Part shown: in pieces, positions 33,571 through 42,142 of the stretch
Layout of the letters: each line of letters begins with the position of its first letter
Numbering within the stretch: position 1 is the stretch's first letter
Source of the DNA: JBPYFK01 sp051984675
GTDB taxonomy: Bacteria > Actinomycetota > Actinomycetes > Mycobacteriales > Pseudonocardiaceae
Direction: 5' to 3'
Assembly (NCBI GenBank): GCA_051984675.1
Contig: JBPYFK010000085.1
Span: 1 to 64,000, forward strand
DNA: 64,000 nucleotides
Notes under the pieces: generated by a model
What the model was told of the DNA's origin: nothing
Seen by the model: the letters and a program-made list of their open reading frames with translations, nothing else
Databases searched by the model: none
Made by a program: the position numbers and the translations under genes

Positions 33571-33609
33571 CGGTCGCCAACCGCTGGCGAACGCGGCCCG
33601 AAGCGCTTC

Positions 33610-35115
33610 TCAGTGGGCGTGTTCGGCCGCGTGCACGTGCTCCATCTTCGCTGCTGACGCGGGCGCTGGCGCCGTGTCCGGAGCCGGCGCGCTCGGGGCC
33701 GGCGCGGGCGGCTTGCCCGGGGTGAACAGCCAGGTCTTGAACAGCCCGTCGAGGTTCTTGCCGGACACCTGCTTGGCCAGCGTGATGAACTGCTCGATGG
33801 TGCCGTTGCCGTTGCGGCGCTGTTGCACCCACTGGCGGAGGATCTCGCTGAACGTCTGGTCCCCGACGGCGTTGCGGAGCGCCTGCACGGCCATCGCGCC
33901 ACGGGTGTACACGGCCTTGTGGAACACGTTCTTCTGGCCCGGGTCGCCAGGCAGGACCTGCCAGAACGGGTCGTTGGCCGGAATCGACGAGTAGTAGTAG
34001 TCGAACAGCTGTTGGGCGCTGCCCTCGTTGTGCTTCTCGGACCAGTACCACTCGGCGTAGCTGGCGAAACCTTCGTTGAGCCAGATGTCCCGCCAGGTGT
34101 CCACCGACACCGAGTCACCGAACCACTGGTGGGCCAGTTCGTGCACGACCACGTAGGGGTCGGCGCCGCCCTTGAAGAACGCGGGGCTGTACGTCGGGCG
34201 GGACTGGTTCTCCAGCGCGAACTCCAGGTTCGCGCCCGGCACCACTCCGCCCTGCTGCCCGTAGGGGTACCGGCCGAGCAGCCCGCTGAGGAACTCGATC
34301 GCCTCGGGGGTGCGTTCGACGCTGGCCTTGGCCGCGTCCCCGTTCGGGCCCAGGTCCTTGGCGTAGGCGGTGACGATCGGCTGGTTGTCGAAACCCTTAC
34401 CGGTGTTGATCTCGTACTGGCCGATCGCGACGAACGCCAGGTAGGTGGCCTCGGGCTCGGACATCCGCCAGTCCCAGGACGTCCACCCGGCCTTGCTCTG
34501 CCGGCCGGTGTTCGCGCCGTTGGACACCACCTGGGTTCCGTCGGGCACCGCGACGGAGATGTCGAACGTCGCCTTGTCCCGGGGGTGGTCGTTGCTCGGG
34601 TACCACCAGGCAGCGACCTCGGGCTCGCCAACCGCGACCGCTCCGTCCTTCGTGCGGTTCCAGTTCGACTTCCCGTCCACCAGGACCGTCGAGGGCACGC
34701 CGTCGTAATCGACGACGAACGTCGTCAGCTTGCCCGCCGGGAGGGTCTCCGACGGTGTCACGATCACCTTGCCGCCCTCGCGCCGGAAACCGGCCGGCTT
34801 GCCGTCCACCCGCACCGACCGCACGTTCAGCAGGAAGTCCAGGTCAAAGGCGGTGAGATTCTGCGTGGGGCGAGCGACGATCGTCGTGGTTCCCTGCAAG
34901 TGGTCATCGGTCGGCTGGTAGCGCAGGCGGATGTCGTAGTGCGAGACGTGGTAACCGCCGTTGCCGTAGGTCGGGAAATAGGGATCTCCGGCCGTGGGAG
35001 CCCCCGGCCCGTCGTTGCCGGCCGCGGCCGGTCGGGCAAGCAGAGCCACCGCGAAGCACGCCGCGGCGGCGACCTTCCAACCTTGCTGGTGACCTCCGCT
35101 GGGCCATCGCAACAC
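33610..35115 (-). CDS. Secreted M1-family zinc metallopeptidase
   Basis: About 501 residues when started at GTG 35115, which has AGGAGGT 8 nt upstream. The N-terminus is a signal peptide (WKVAAAACFAVALLARPAAA, cleavage before GNDG). The catalytic domain has HELAHQWFGDSVSVDTW and, 18 residues on, NEGFASYAEWYW (gluzincin zinc site), preceded by GANLEFALENQSRP, a variant of the GxMEN exopeptidase motif. After VRxPAPAPSAP-like proline/alanine linker the protein ends in a His-rich tail (KMEHVHAAEHAH). It lacks the large C-terminal domain of ERAP-type enzymes. Convergent with menF and unrelated to menaquinone synthesis. Confidence 0.9.
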   Translation of the reverse strand: MLRWPSGGHQQGWKVAAAACFAVALLARPAAAGNDGPGAPTAGDPYFPTYGNGGYHVSHYDIRLRYQPTDDHLQGTTTIVARPTQNLTAFDLDFLLNVRSVRVDGKPAGFRREGGKVIVTPSETLPAGKLTTFVVDYDGVPSTVLVDGKSNWNRTKDGAVAVGEPEVAAWWYPSNDHPRDKATFDISVAVPDGTQVVSNGANTGRQSKAGWTSWDWRMSEPEATYLAFVAIGQYEINTGKGFDNQPIVTAYAKDLGPNGDAAKASVERTPEAIEFLSGLLGRYPYGQQGGVVPGANLEFALENQSRPTYSPAFFKGGADPYVVVHELAHQWFGDSVSVDTWRDIWLNEGFASYAEWYWSEKHNEGSAQQLFDYYYSSIPANDPFWQVLPGDPGQKNVFHKAVYTRGAMAVQALRNAVGDQTFSEILRQWVQQRRNGNGTIEQFITLAKQVSGKNLDGLFKTWLFTPGKPPAPAPSAPAPDTAPAPASAAKMEHVHAAEHAH

Positions 35116-35312
35116 CTCAGTACCTCCTCGCATGCGGCCATCAAGCCCGCTGCGCGCCGTGATTTCGGGCACACAGCAGGAGAGTCGAGGCGGAAACATT
35201 CCACAGGGGACCAGCGAGCCGGAACCTTCGAAGGACGGGCGCTGGAATGACCTTCGTCGCAGGTCGCGCAGTGTGCACGCGCACTACTGCGGACGGGTGA
35301 TGTGGTCGCGGC

Positions 35313-36995
35313 TCAGCCGACGACGGCGGAGGTGACGGCCGAACGCAGCCGCTGGTGCACTTCGCGCAGTCGCACGCGATCCGCCCGGACCTCCACCACA
35401 CGCAGGCCCCGCGCCGGCCGCAGCGCTTCAAACAGCTGGGCCCGTTCCCGGACGGTCACGTGGCTGATCCCGTGCGCGGCGCACAGGGCGGAGAGATCGG
35501 TCCCGTGCGGAGTGCCGAAAACCCGCTCGAACGGGTCCGCGTATTCCGGTCCGCCCTGCTCCAGCAGGGAGAAGATGCCGCCGCCGTCGTCGTTGAACAC
35601 CACGATCGTCAGGTCCGGCCGCTGCTCGGCCGGGCCGAGCAGGAGGCCGTTGGCGTCGTGCAGGAAGGTGAGGTCTCCGAGCAGCGCGTAGGCCGGGCCG
35701 TCGTGCGCCAGCGCCGCGCCGGCCGCCGTCGAGACCATGCCGTCGATGCCGGCCACGCCCCGATTGCGGTGCACGGTCACGTCGGACCGCTGCCGCGCCG
35801 CCAGCGCGACATCCCGGGTCGGGTTGGACGAGCCGAGGACAAGCAGCGAGCCTGCCGGCAGCGTGTGCACGATGTCCCGGGCCACGGCGGGGCCGTTCGG
35901 CCACTGCTCCAGCTCCAGCGCGGCATGCAGCGCGGCGGAGGCCTTGTGGTCGGCCTGCTGCCACGACAGCAGCCAGTCCGGGTCGGTGGGCCCGGCCACG
36001 TCATCCGGGAGGTTCGGGATCACCGCGCGGACGTCGTGCGCGGGCGCGGGCCAGCTCACGGGATCGGCGCCGGCCAGCAGCACGTCGACGCCCGCATTGG
36101 TCAACAGGCGCTGCACCTGGCGGAAGACCGTCGGGCGGCCGACGCACAGAACCTGGTCGGGCCGGTGCTGGTCGAGGAAGCCCGGGATGTCCAGCAACCA
36201 CATGCCAGTGCTGACCACGGCCGCACCGGTCACGCCGACGCCACCGGACTCCGATAACACCGGCCAGCCGTTGCGTGCTCCCCACCGGCTCGCGGCCTCG
36301 ACGTCGCCGTCGGCGACCAGGACCAACCCGTGCCTGCCCTCCGGCCGGTAGGGGCCGGCGAGGGTGGCCTGCTCCGTGACCAGGGAGGTCCAGGGTTGCC
36401 CGTCCTGGCGCCCGTCCAAGGACTCGCACCAGGTGTGTTCCGGGGTGAGTTCGGGGACCAGTGGCTCGCGGAAGGGCAGGTTCAGGTGCACCACACCGCC
36501 CCGGCCGTTCCCGCGTGCGGCGTTCCAGGCCCGGCACACCTGCGAACGCCAGTAGGAGTTCTGCCCGGACCGGTGCTCGGCGACGGCAAGCTCGTCGAAG
36601 TACCGCACCGCAGGGCCGTAGAGCTGGTGCTGGTCGATGACCTGGTTCGCGCCGGCCGCACGCAGCTCCGGCGGCCGGTCGGCGGTCAGCACGAGCAGCC
36701 CGATCCCGGAGTAGGCGGCCTCGGTCACCGCCGGGTGCAGGTTGGCGGCGGCCGTACCGGACGTGCAGCTCACGACCACCGGCACGGCACTGCGCGCGGC
36801 CAGGCCCAGCGCCAGGAAGCCCGCGCTCCGCTCGTCGATGCGCACGTGCAACCGCAGCCGGCCAGCCTCGGCGGCGCGGTGCAGCGCGAACGACAAGGGC
36901 GCATTGCGTGAGCCGGGTGACACAACGGCGTCATGCAGACCGTTGCGTACCAACTCGTCGACGAGCACCTCGGCTTGTGCCGTGGACGGATTCAA
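35313..36995 (-). CDS. menD: SEPHCHC synthase
   Basis: 560 residues when started at TTG 36995 (NPSTAQAEVLVDELVRNGLH follows), with GAGGTGA 6 nt upstream; the open frame extends 5' for 47 codons without meaning. ThDP-dependent enzyme adding 2-oxoglutarate to isochorismate. Marks: VVSPGSRNAPLSFALHRAAE, HVRIDERSAGFLALGLA with the ThDP-activating Glu, VSCTSGTAAANLHPAV, and the C-terminal ThDP/Mg motif around TFLHDANGLLLGP and VVFNDDGGGIFSLLEQ. Divergent from menE. Confidence 0.95.
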   Translation of the reverse strand: MNPSTAQAEVLVDELVRNGLHDAVVSPGSRNAPLSFALHRAAEAGRLRLHVRIDERSAGFLALGLAARSAVPVVVSCTSGTAAANLHPAVTEAAYSGIGLLVLTADRPPELRAAGANQVIDQHQLYGPAVRYFDELAVAEHRSGQNSYWRSQVCRAWNAARGNGRGGVVHLNLPFREPLVPELTPEHTWCESLDGRQDGQPWTSLVTEQATLAGPYRPEGRHGLVLVADGDVEAASRWGARNGWPVLSESGGVGVTGAAVVSTGMWLLDIPGFLDQHRPDQVLCVGRPTVFRQVQRLLTNAGVDVLLAGADPVSWPAPAHDVRAVIPNLPDDVAGPTDPDWLLSWQQADHKASAALHAALELEQWPNGPAVARDIVHTLPAGSLLVLGSSNPTRDVALAARQRSDVTVHRNRGVAGIDGMVSTAAGAALAHDGPAYALLGDLTFLHDANGLLLGPAEQRPDLTIVVFNDDGGGIFSLLEQGGPEYADPFERVFGTPHGTDLSALCAAHGISHVTVRERAQLFEALRPARGLRVVEVRADRVRLREVHQRLRSAVTSAVVG

Positions 36996-37248
36996 CCGAT
37001 CACCTCGAACAGCGAGGGGACGCCGCCCCTTGCGATACGCGTTCCAGCCGCCCGCCCCGTCAGCGTACGACCGGAGCAGTGCGGACAGACACCGGAGAAC
37101 GTCCAGGAGCAGATGTCCGCCACCCCACCCTTTCACACTCCCAGGGCATGGCCGGTGGCCCTGTTACGAGGCTAAGCAACCCGAGGGTGGGAACAAATGT
37201 GAGGTTCACGGCAGGGGTGGCGGCAACTCTTCAGCGGACAATGAACCC

Positions 37249-38490
37249 ATGAGTGCGCGCGACCTCCACCCCCTCCCCGTACCGACCGGACCCGCGGCTC
37301 TGGAGATCCTGCCGGCGCTGGACCGCGCGCTCGACGGCGCGGCTGGCCCGGCCCTGCTCCCGGTTCCCGGCGGCGAACCCGCTACCGCCGATCGGGTGGC
37401 CTCCGCGCTGCGCACCGACGCGCCCCTGGCACCCCGTGAGGACGACCCGGCCGACCCAACCGCGCTGGTGATCGCCACCTCTGGCTCGACCGGCGAACCC
37501 AAGGGGGTCCTGCTGCCCGCGTCGGCGCTGCGCGCGTCCGCATCCGCCACGCACGAGCGCCTCGGCGGGCCGGGCCGCTGGCTGCTGGCCCTGCCGGCGC
37601 ACCACATCGCCGGGATCCAGGTGCTGGTGCGCTCGCTGCTCGCCGGCACTACGCCGGTCGCGGTGGACAGCTCGGGGGGATTCCACCCGGACCGGTTCGC
37701 CGAGGCCGCCGACGCCGTCCTGCCAGGCGCCGAACCGTCCTACACCGCTCTGGTCCCCACCCAGCTCAGCCGGCTTCTCGCCGGCGGCGGCGCGGGGATG
37801 CGCGCGCTGTGCGCCTTCGACGGGGTGCTACTCGGAGGTGCGGCGACCCCACCCGACCTGCTGGAACGTGCCCGAGATCGTGGTGTGCGCGTGTTCACCA
37901 CCTACGGCATGAGCGAGACCTCCGGTGGCTGCGTCTACAACGGGGAGCCGCTGCGCGGCGCGGACGTCCACCTGGACAGCGCCGGGGTGATCCACCTGTC
38001 CGGGCCGATGTTGGCCCGGGGATATCGCGGCAGCCCCGGGCTCGATGCCGTTCCGGCGTTCGACCGGGGCTGGTTCCGCACCGGCGACCTCGGCCGGTGG
38101 GTGGGCCGCCGGCTGGAGGTGCTCGGGCGCGCCGACGACCTGATCATCACCGGCGGGGTCAACATCGCGCCCGCACTGGTGGAGCGGGTGCTGGCCGGGC
38201 ACAGCGGGGTGCGCGAGGTCTGCGCTCTCGGGGTCCCGCACGGCGAATGGGGGCAGGAGGTCGTCGCCGCCGTCGTCCCCGTCGACCCGGCGTCACCGCC
38301 GCCCCTGGAGGACCTGCGCGCCGCCGTCCGCCAGGAGGTTGGCGCCGCCGCCGCCCCGAAACGGATCGCGTTCCTTCCCGAGCTGCCGCTGCGCGGTCCC
38401 GGCAAGCCCGACCGGCGCGCGTTGCAGGAGGTCTTCGGCCAGGCCGATCACCCGATAGGGGAAGATAGCGCGCATGGCCACCGTCGCTGA
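37249..38490 (+). CDS. menE: o-Succinylbenzoate-CoA ligase
   Basis: 413 residues when started at ATG 37249 (MSARDLHPLP). ANL-family adenylating enzyme: the P-loop ATSGSTGEPKGVLLPASALR (about residues 78-97), TYGMSETSGGCVYN (A5), WFRTGDLGRW and GRADDLIITGGVNIAP (A8 hinge), and the catalytic lysine in GKPDRR near the C-terminus. It is shorter than typical acyl-CoA synthetases but normal for actinobacterial MenE. A three-codon ATG-AAC-CCA-TGA frame ends on the start codon; probably coincidence. Overlaps menA by 17 bp. Confidence 0.94.
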   Translation: MSARDLHPLPVPTGPAALEILPALDRALDGAAGPALLPVPGGEPATADRVASALRTDAPLAPREDDPADPTALVIATSGSTGEPKGVLLPASALRASASATHERLGGPGRWLLALPAHHIAGIQVLVRSLLAGTTPVAVDSSGGFHPDRFAEAADAVLPGAEPSYTALVPTQLSRLLAGGGAGMRALCAFDGVLLGGAATPPDLLERARDRGVRVFTTYGMSETSGGCVYNGEPLRGADVHLDSAGVIHLSGPMLARGYRGSPGLDAVPAFDRGWFRTGDLGRWVGRRLEVLGRADDLIITGGVNIAPALVERVLAGHSGVREVCALGVPHGEWGQEVVAAVVPVDPASPPPLEDLRAAVRQEVGAAAAPKRIAFLPELPLRGPGKPDRRALQEVFGQADHPIGEDSAHGHRR

Positions 38491-39346
38491 GTGGATCGAA
38501 GGCGCCCGCATCCGCACGCTCCCGAACGCGATCGCTCCGGTCGTGGCGGGCACCGGAGCGGCAGCCGGCGCGGGGGGGTGCAGGTTCGCGGTTGCCGGGC
38601 TCGCGCTCGCCGTAGCGCTGTTCCTGGTGATCGGGGTGAACTTCGCCAACGACTATTCCGACGGTATCCGGGGCACCGACGACCACCGGGTAGGGCCGCA
38701 ACGGCTGGTCGGCTCCGGCTCCGTCTCGCCCGGCAAGGTCAGGACGGCGGCCTTCACCTGTTTCGGGATCTCCGCCGTCAGCGGCCTCGGCGTGTTGGTC
38801 CTCAGTGGACAGTGGTGGATGCTGGGGGTCGGCGCGGTGTGCATCGCGGCCGCGTGGTTCTACACCGGCGGTTCCCGGCCGTACGGGTACGCGGGCCTCG
38901 GGGAGCTGGCCGTCTTCGTGTTCTTCGGCCCGGTCGCCGTGCTCGGCACCGAGTACGTCCAAGCCGGCCGCGTCACCGGCTCCGGGATCGGCGCCGCGGT
39001 GGCGATCGGCACGTTCTCCAGCGCCATCCTGGTCGCCAACAACCTGCGGGACATCCCGTCCGACCGGGTGGCGGGTAAGCGCACCCTCGCCGTCCTGCTC
39101 GGCGAACACGACACCAGGAACCTCTACGTCACGCTCGTGCTCGTGCCGTTCGTGCTCACCGCGCTGCTCGGGCTGCACACCTCCTGGGCACTCGCCGGTT
39201 TTCTCGCTCTGGCGGCACTGTTGGCACCGCTGCGCGCGGTGCTGCGTGGGGCTACCGGCCGCGCCCTCATCCCCGCGGTGCGCGACACCGGGATCGCCAT
39301 GCTGGTGTGGTCGATCATCGTCGGGCTCGCCCTCGCCGCCGGCTGA
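38474..39346 (+). CDS. menA: 1,4-Dihydroxy-2-naphthoate polyprenyltransferase
   Basis: 290-residue UbiA-superfamily membrane prenyltransferase with about nine TM helices that joins DHNA and the polyprenyl diphosphate to form demethylmenaquinone. NFANDYSDGIRGTDDHRVGP holds the first Asp-rich metal site (NDxxD type) and NNLRDIPSDRVAGKRTLAVL the second. RTLPNAIAPVVAGT is the standard N-terminus. Translationally coupled to menE. Confidence 0.95.
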   Translation: MATVAEWIEGARIRTLPNAIAPVVAGTGAAAGAGGCRFAVAGLALAVALFLVIGVNFANDYSDGIRGTDDHRVGPQRLVGSGSVSPGKVRTAAFTCFGISAVSGLGVLVLSGQWWMLGVGAVCIAAAWFYTGGSRPYGYAGLGELAVFVFFGPVAVLGTEYVQAGRVTGSGIGAAVAIGTFSSAILVANNLRDIPSDRVAGKRTLAVLLGEHDTRNLYVTLVLVPFVLTALLGLHTSWALAGFLALAALLAPLRAVLRGATGRALIPAVRDTGIAMLVWSIIVGLALAAG

Positions 39347-39364
39347 CCAGCGGACGCCGTTCAC

Positions 39365-39379
39365 TGTCCTTTTTGGACA
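39365..39379. terminator. Weak hairpin between convergent menA and lipoprotein genes
   Basis: TGTCC-TTTTT-GGACA, a 5-bp stem with a five-T loop, in the 94-bp convergent gap. It may help terminate either gene, but the stem is short and no T-run follows. Confidence 0.3.
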
Positions 39380-39440
39380 CGCGGTGCAGGATCGTTCCCC
39401 CGTGCGAGGTTCGCCGCACATTCCAACCCAGGCCGGCGTG

Positions 39441-40019
39441 TCACCTCACCAGAGCGGGCAAGACGTACTCGGTGACGGCTTCCGCCGTTTCACACCGTGA
39501 CGAGTCGCTTTCCCCCGTACGCACCGTGACCTGCAGGGCGGCCCCGCTCACGGGCGAGAACACCGTGCAGTCATTGGCGTGCTCGGTCTTGGTTCCTGGT
39601 GCGCCGTGCAGGCTGGCGTCCTTCAGCCCCAACCGGTCGAATCCCGGCGGTTGCACACCGACCAGCACGCTGCGGCCACCCTTGTTCGGCTCGTCGAAGG
39701 AACATCCCCGCACCGGCGGGTCGAAACTGACCTCGCGCGGAACGCCCGGCTGCACCGGGAACGCCAACCTCGCCAGGTCGGCCGGAGTCACGAGGTCGCA
39801 CACCTGCTGGGGCGCCAGGCTGGCCAACGCCTGGCGCTGCTGCGGCGGAACCACCCGGACCACCGGCGGTCGCGACGAATCCGACGTCGTGCTCGGTGTT
39901 CCCGACGCGGACGACGCCTGCCCACCCGACGGCTGTCCCGACGTGCAGGCGCTCACGCTGGCGACCGCCGCCACCACCACGAGGACCATTGACGCCGCGC
40001 GCCGACCCAGCTGACCCAT
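39441..40019 (-). CDS. DUF3558-family lipoprotein
   Basis: 192 residues when started at ATG 40019, behind AAGGATCTGG. Lipoprotein signal ending VSAC (cysteine about residue 25), a Ser/Thr/Pro-rich linker, then the DUF3558 domain (QVCDLVTPADLARLAF, RGCSFDEP, QVTVRTGESDSSRCETAEAV) with paired cysteines, probably disulfide-bonded. DUF3558 lipoproteins are common in Pseudonocardiales; function unknown. Directly 3' of the Cds1 gene on the same strand, so may be cotranscribed with it. Confidence 0.82.
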   Translation of the reverse strand: MGQLGRRAASMVLVVVAAVASVSACTSGQPSGGQASSASGTPSTTSDSSRPPVVRVVPPQQRQALASLAPQQVCDLVTPADLARLAFPVQPGVPREVSFDPPVRGCSFDEPNKGGRSVLVGVQPPGFDRLGLKDASLHGAPGTKTEHANDCTVFSPVSGAALQVTVRTGESDSSRCETAEAVTEYVLPALVR

Positions 40020-40058
40020 CCAGATCCTTCGCAAGCCCACGCCTTCCACACGCTCCGC

Positions 40059-41165
40059 TCAGTGATGGTTGGGGGCCGACCATTCCCCCGTGCGATGAAA
40101 GCGTTCCAGGACGTTCCACGGCTCCTGCAGGCGCAATCCCTGGGCAGCCACCCACTCGTCGTCGTAGTAGGTCTTCGCGTACCGCTCCCCGCCGTCGCAG
40201 AGCAGCGTGACGATGCTGCCGCGCTCGCCCCGTTCGAGCATCCGCGCGACCAGCCCGAACGTGCCCCACAGGTTCGTGCCGGTGGACCCGCCGACCCGCC
40301 GGCCGAGGACGTGCTCGGCCCAGCGGATGGTCGCGATCGACGACGCGTCCGGCACCTTGATCATCCGATCGATGGCCTCGCCGACGAACGACGGTTCCAC
40401 CCGTGGCCGCCCGATGCCCTCGATCAGCGAGCCGCGCTCGGACATCCGCGACGGGTCGCCGTGCCGCCACGCGTCGAAGAACACCGAATGCTCCGGGTCG
40501 ACGACGGCGAGCCCGGTGCGGTGGCGCCGGTACCGGATGTAGCGACCCAGAGTCGCGCTGGTGCCGCCGGTTCCCGCGCCGACCACCACCCACGCCGGCT
40601 CGGGATGCCGCTCGTAGGCCATCTGCTGGAAGATCGATTCGGCGATGTTGTTGTTGCCCCGCCAGTCGGTGGCGCGCTCGGCGTTGGTGAACTGGTCGAC
40701 GAAGTGACCGCCCAACTCGGCGGCCAACCGGTGCGACTCCTGGTAGATGGCACCCGGCTCGTCCACGAAGTGGCACTGGCCACCCTGCCGCTCGATCAGC
40801 GCCACCTTCTCCGCGCTGGTCGAACGCGGCATCACCGCGATGAACGGCAGCCCGAGCAGGCTCGCGAAGTGCGCCTCGGACACCGCCGTCGAGCCGGACG
40901 ACGCCTCGATCACCGGGGTGCCCTCCACCACAAAACCGTTGCAGATGGCGTACAGGAAAAGCGACCGGGCCAACCGGTGTTTCAACGATCCCGTGGGATG
41001 GGTCGACTCGTCCTTGAGATACAGGTCGATGCCCCACTCAGCCGGCAACGGGTAGCGCAGCAGGTGGGTGTCCGCACTGCGGTTGGCGTCGGCCTCGATC
41101 AGTCGGATCGCCTCGGTGCTCCAGCTTCGCGTCCGCGCGCACCACCGGTCGACTGTGTCCGCCAC
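40059..41165 (-). CDS. PLP-dependent cysteine synthase-family protein, Cds1-like L-cysteine desulfhydrase
   Basis: 368 residues, fold type II PLP enzyme. STHPTGSLKHRLARSLFLYA carries the PLP lysine in SLKHR. EASSGSTAVSEAHFASLLGL is the substrate loop and GAGTGGTSATLGRYIRYR binds the PLP phosphate. The C-terminus is longer than CysK/CysM and it matches the mycobacterial Cds1 (Rv3684) type, which releases H2S, pyruvate and ammonia from cysteine. GTG start overlapping the preceding stop by one base. Whether it degrades or makes cysteine is inferred from family likeness. Confidence 0.8.
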   Translation of the reverse strand: MADTVDRWCARTRSWSTEAIRLIEADANRSADTHLLRYPLPAEWGIDLYLKDESTHPTGSLKHRLARSLFLYAICNGFVVEGTPVIEASSGSTAVSEAHFASLLGLPFIAVMPRSTSAEKVALIERQGGQCHFVDEPGAIYQESHRLAAELGGHFVDQFTNAERATDWRGNNNIAESIFQQMAYERHPEPAWVVVGAGTGGTSATLGRYIRYRRHRTGLAVVDPEHSVFFDAWRHGDPSRMSERGSLIEGIGRPRVEPSFVGEAIDRMIKVPDASSIATIRWAEHVLGRRVGGSTGTNLWGTFGLVARMLERGERGSIVTLLCDGGERYAKTYYDDEWVAAQGLRLQEPWNVLERFHRTGEWSAPNHH

Positions 41166-41659
41166 TACCGCGCCTCCGAGGATTCGCCGGTCTCGCCGGC
41201 ATCGTCGGGCTCGGGAGAGTCGGCCCGTCCGGCGGTCCCGGCAGGTTCGCGGTCGGCGGCGTCGCGTTCGCCGCGCAGCTGGGCGCGCAGCTCCGCACGG
41301 CGTGCCTTGCGCCGCGCCGACCGCTCAGCCAGCCCGGCCGCGACGCGCTGACGCAGAGCGCGAAGGACGACGAAGGACAGCGGCAGGGACACGACGACCG
41401 CCACGGCCAACGCGACCAGCAGCGGAACACCGAACGGCAGCAGGACAGCCGCGATGACGGCGAGCATGCCCAGCCTCGCCACTGTGTAAAGCGTGACATT
41501 CAGCGCGAGGCCGCGATCGGCCGAGGTCGCCGGCTCGACCAGCTGCCCGGACGGCGGGTCCGCACGCACTGCTTCCCGTTGTTGCTGCACGTCAGCCAGG
41601 TTACGCGCCACCACGTACCGCCCCGGCGGGACCTCCTCCCGGCGCCGGGCACGGGCCAC
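41165..41659 (-). CDS. DUF4229-type membrane protein
   Basis: 164 residues at most. Two TM helices in the middle (NVTLYTVARLGMLAVIAAVL and VPLLVALAVAVVVSLPLSFV) followed by a charged coiled C-terminus (RQRVAAGLAERSARRKARRA onward, then an acidic end). This is the DUF4229 layout, which in actinobacteria often sits beside menA and related genes. Function unknown. The GTG at 41659 opens the longest frame; a GTG about residue 24 (VQQQREAV) is a possible later start. One-base overlap with cds1. Confidence 0.7.
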   Translation of the reverse strand: MARARRREEVPPGRYVVARNLADVQQQREAVRADPPSGQLVEPATSADRGLALNVTLYTVARLGMLAVIAAVLLPFGVPLLVALAVAVVVSLPLSFVVLRALRQRVAAGLAERSARRKARRAELRAQLRGERDAADREPAGTAGRADSPEPDDAGETGESSEAR

Positions 41660-41793
41660 GCCGACCGCCCGAAGCGCACTTTTCGTCCCTTACCTTCCCT
41701 TTACCTGGAGCCAAACGTTCGAGTACTTGGGCCCTTCAGTGCCAGGATGCGACCGGAATGCCCGAATGTCGTGCTCGCAATGTGGAGGTCCCC

Positions 41794-42012
41794 GTGACCG
41801 TGTCGACCCAGCAGCCCCCGCAGAACAGCCAGGACCAGCTCCTCACCCCCGGGGAGGTCGCAGCTCTGTTCCGGGTCGATCCCAAGACCGTGACGCGGTG
41901 GGCGACCGCCGGTCGGATCGGTTCCATCCGCACGCCGGGCGGACATCGCCGGTTCCGTGAGTCCGAAGTCCGTGCCCTGCTCGCGGAACTCACCAACGAC
42001 GTGTCCCGCTGA
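41794..42012 (+). CDS. bldC: Developmental transcriptional regulator BldC
   Basis: 72 residues when started at GTG 41794, with GGAGG 5 nt upstream. MerR-like winged helix-turn-helix only: LLTPGEVAALFRVDPKTVTR, then WATAGRIGSIRTPGGHRRFR, then ESEVRALL. That is close to Streptomyces BldC, which binds cooperatively as head-to-tail filaments on direct repeats and keeps vegetative growth going by delaying development. Isolated transcription unit, divergent from DUF4229. Its presence fits a filamentous or related actinomycete. Confidence 0.93.
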   Translation: MTVSTQQPPQNSQDQLLTPGEVAALFRVDPKTVTRWATAGRIGSIRTPGGHRRFRESEVRALLAELTNDVSR

Positions 42013-42037
42013 CGTTGCACCCATGACGTTGCACCCA
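42010..42037. repeat. 14-bp direct repeat at the bldC stop
   Basis: TGACGTTGCACCCA occurs twice back to back; the first copy includes the bldC stop codon. BldC sites are direct repeats, but this position at the 3' end and the sequence do not match a known site. Confidence 0.7.
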
Positions 42038-42142
42038 GTCATCTCTGGGCACCGATCGTGATCCTGGTGGGCGACGGACGGCGGACGAACCCGTGGTTCG
42101 TCCGGCGCCCGGCGCCCACGGTCAGCCCAGCCGCCCGATGGC

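Noticed and set aside
37199..37209. GTGAGGTTCAC in the menD-menE gap as a Rex site
   Set aside because: Only 3 bp lie between the half-sites and the AA/TT inner positions are missing, so it does not fit the 18-bp Rex consensus.
37241..37252. Three-codon leader frame ATG-AAC-CCA-TGA ending on the menE start
   Set aside because: No ribosome-binding site of its own and too short to judge; treated as coincidence.
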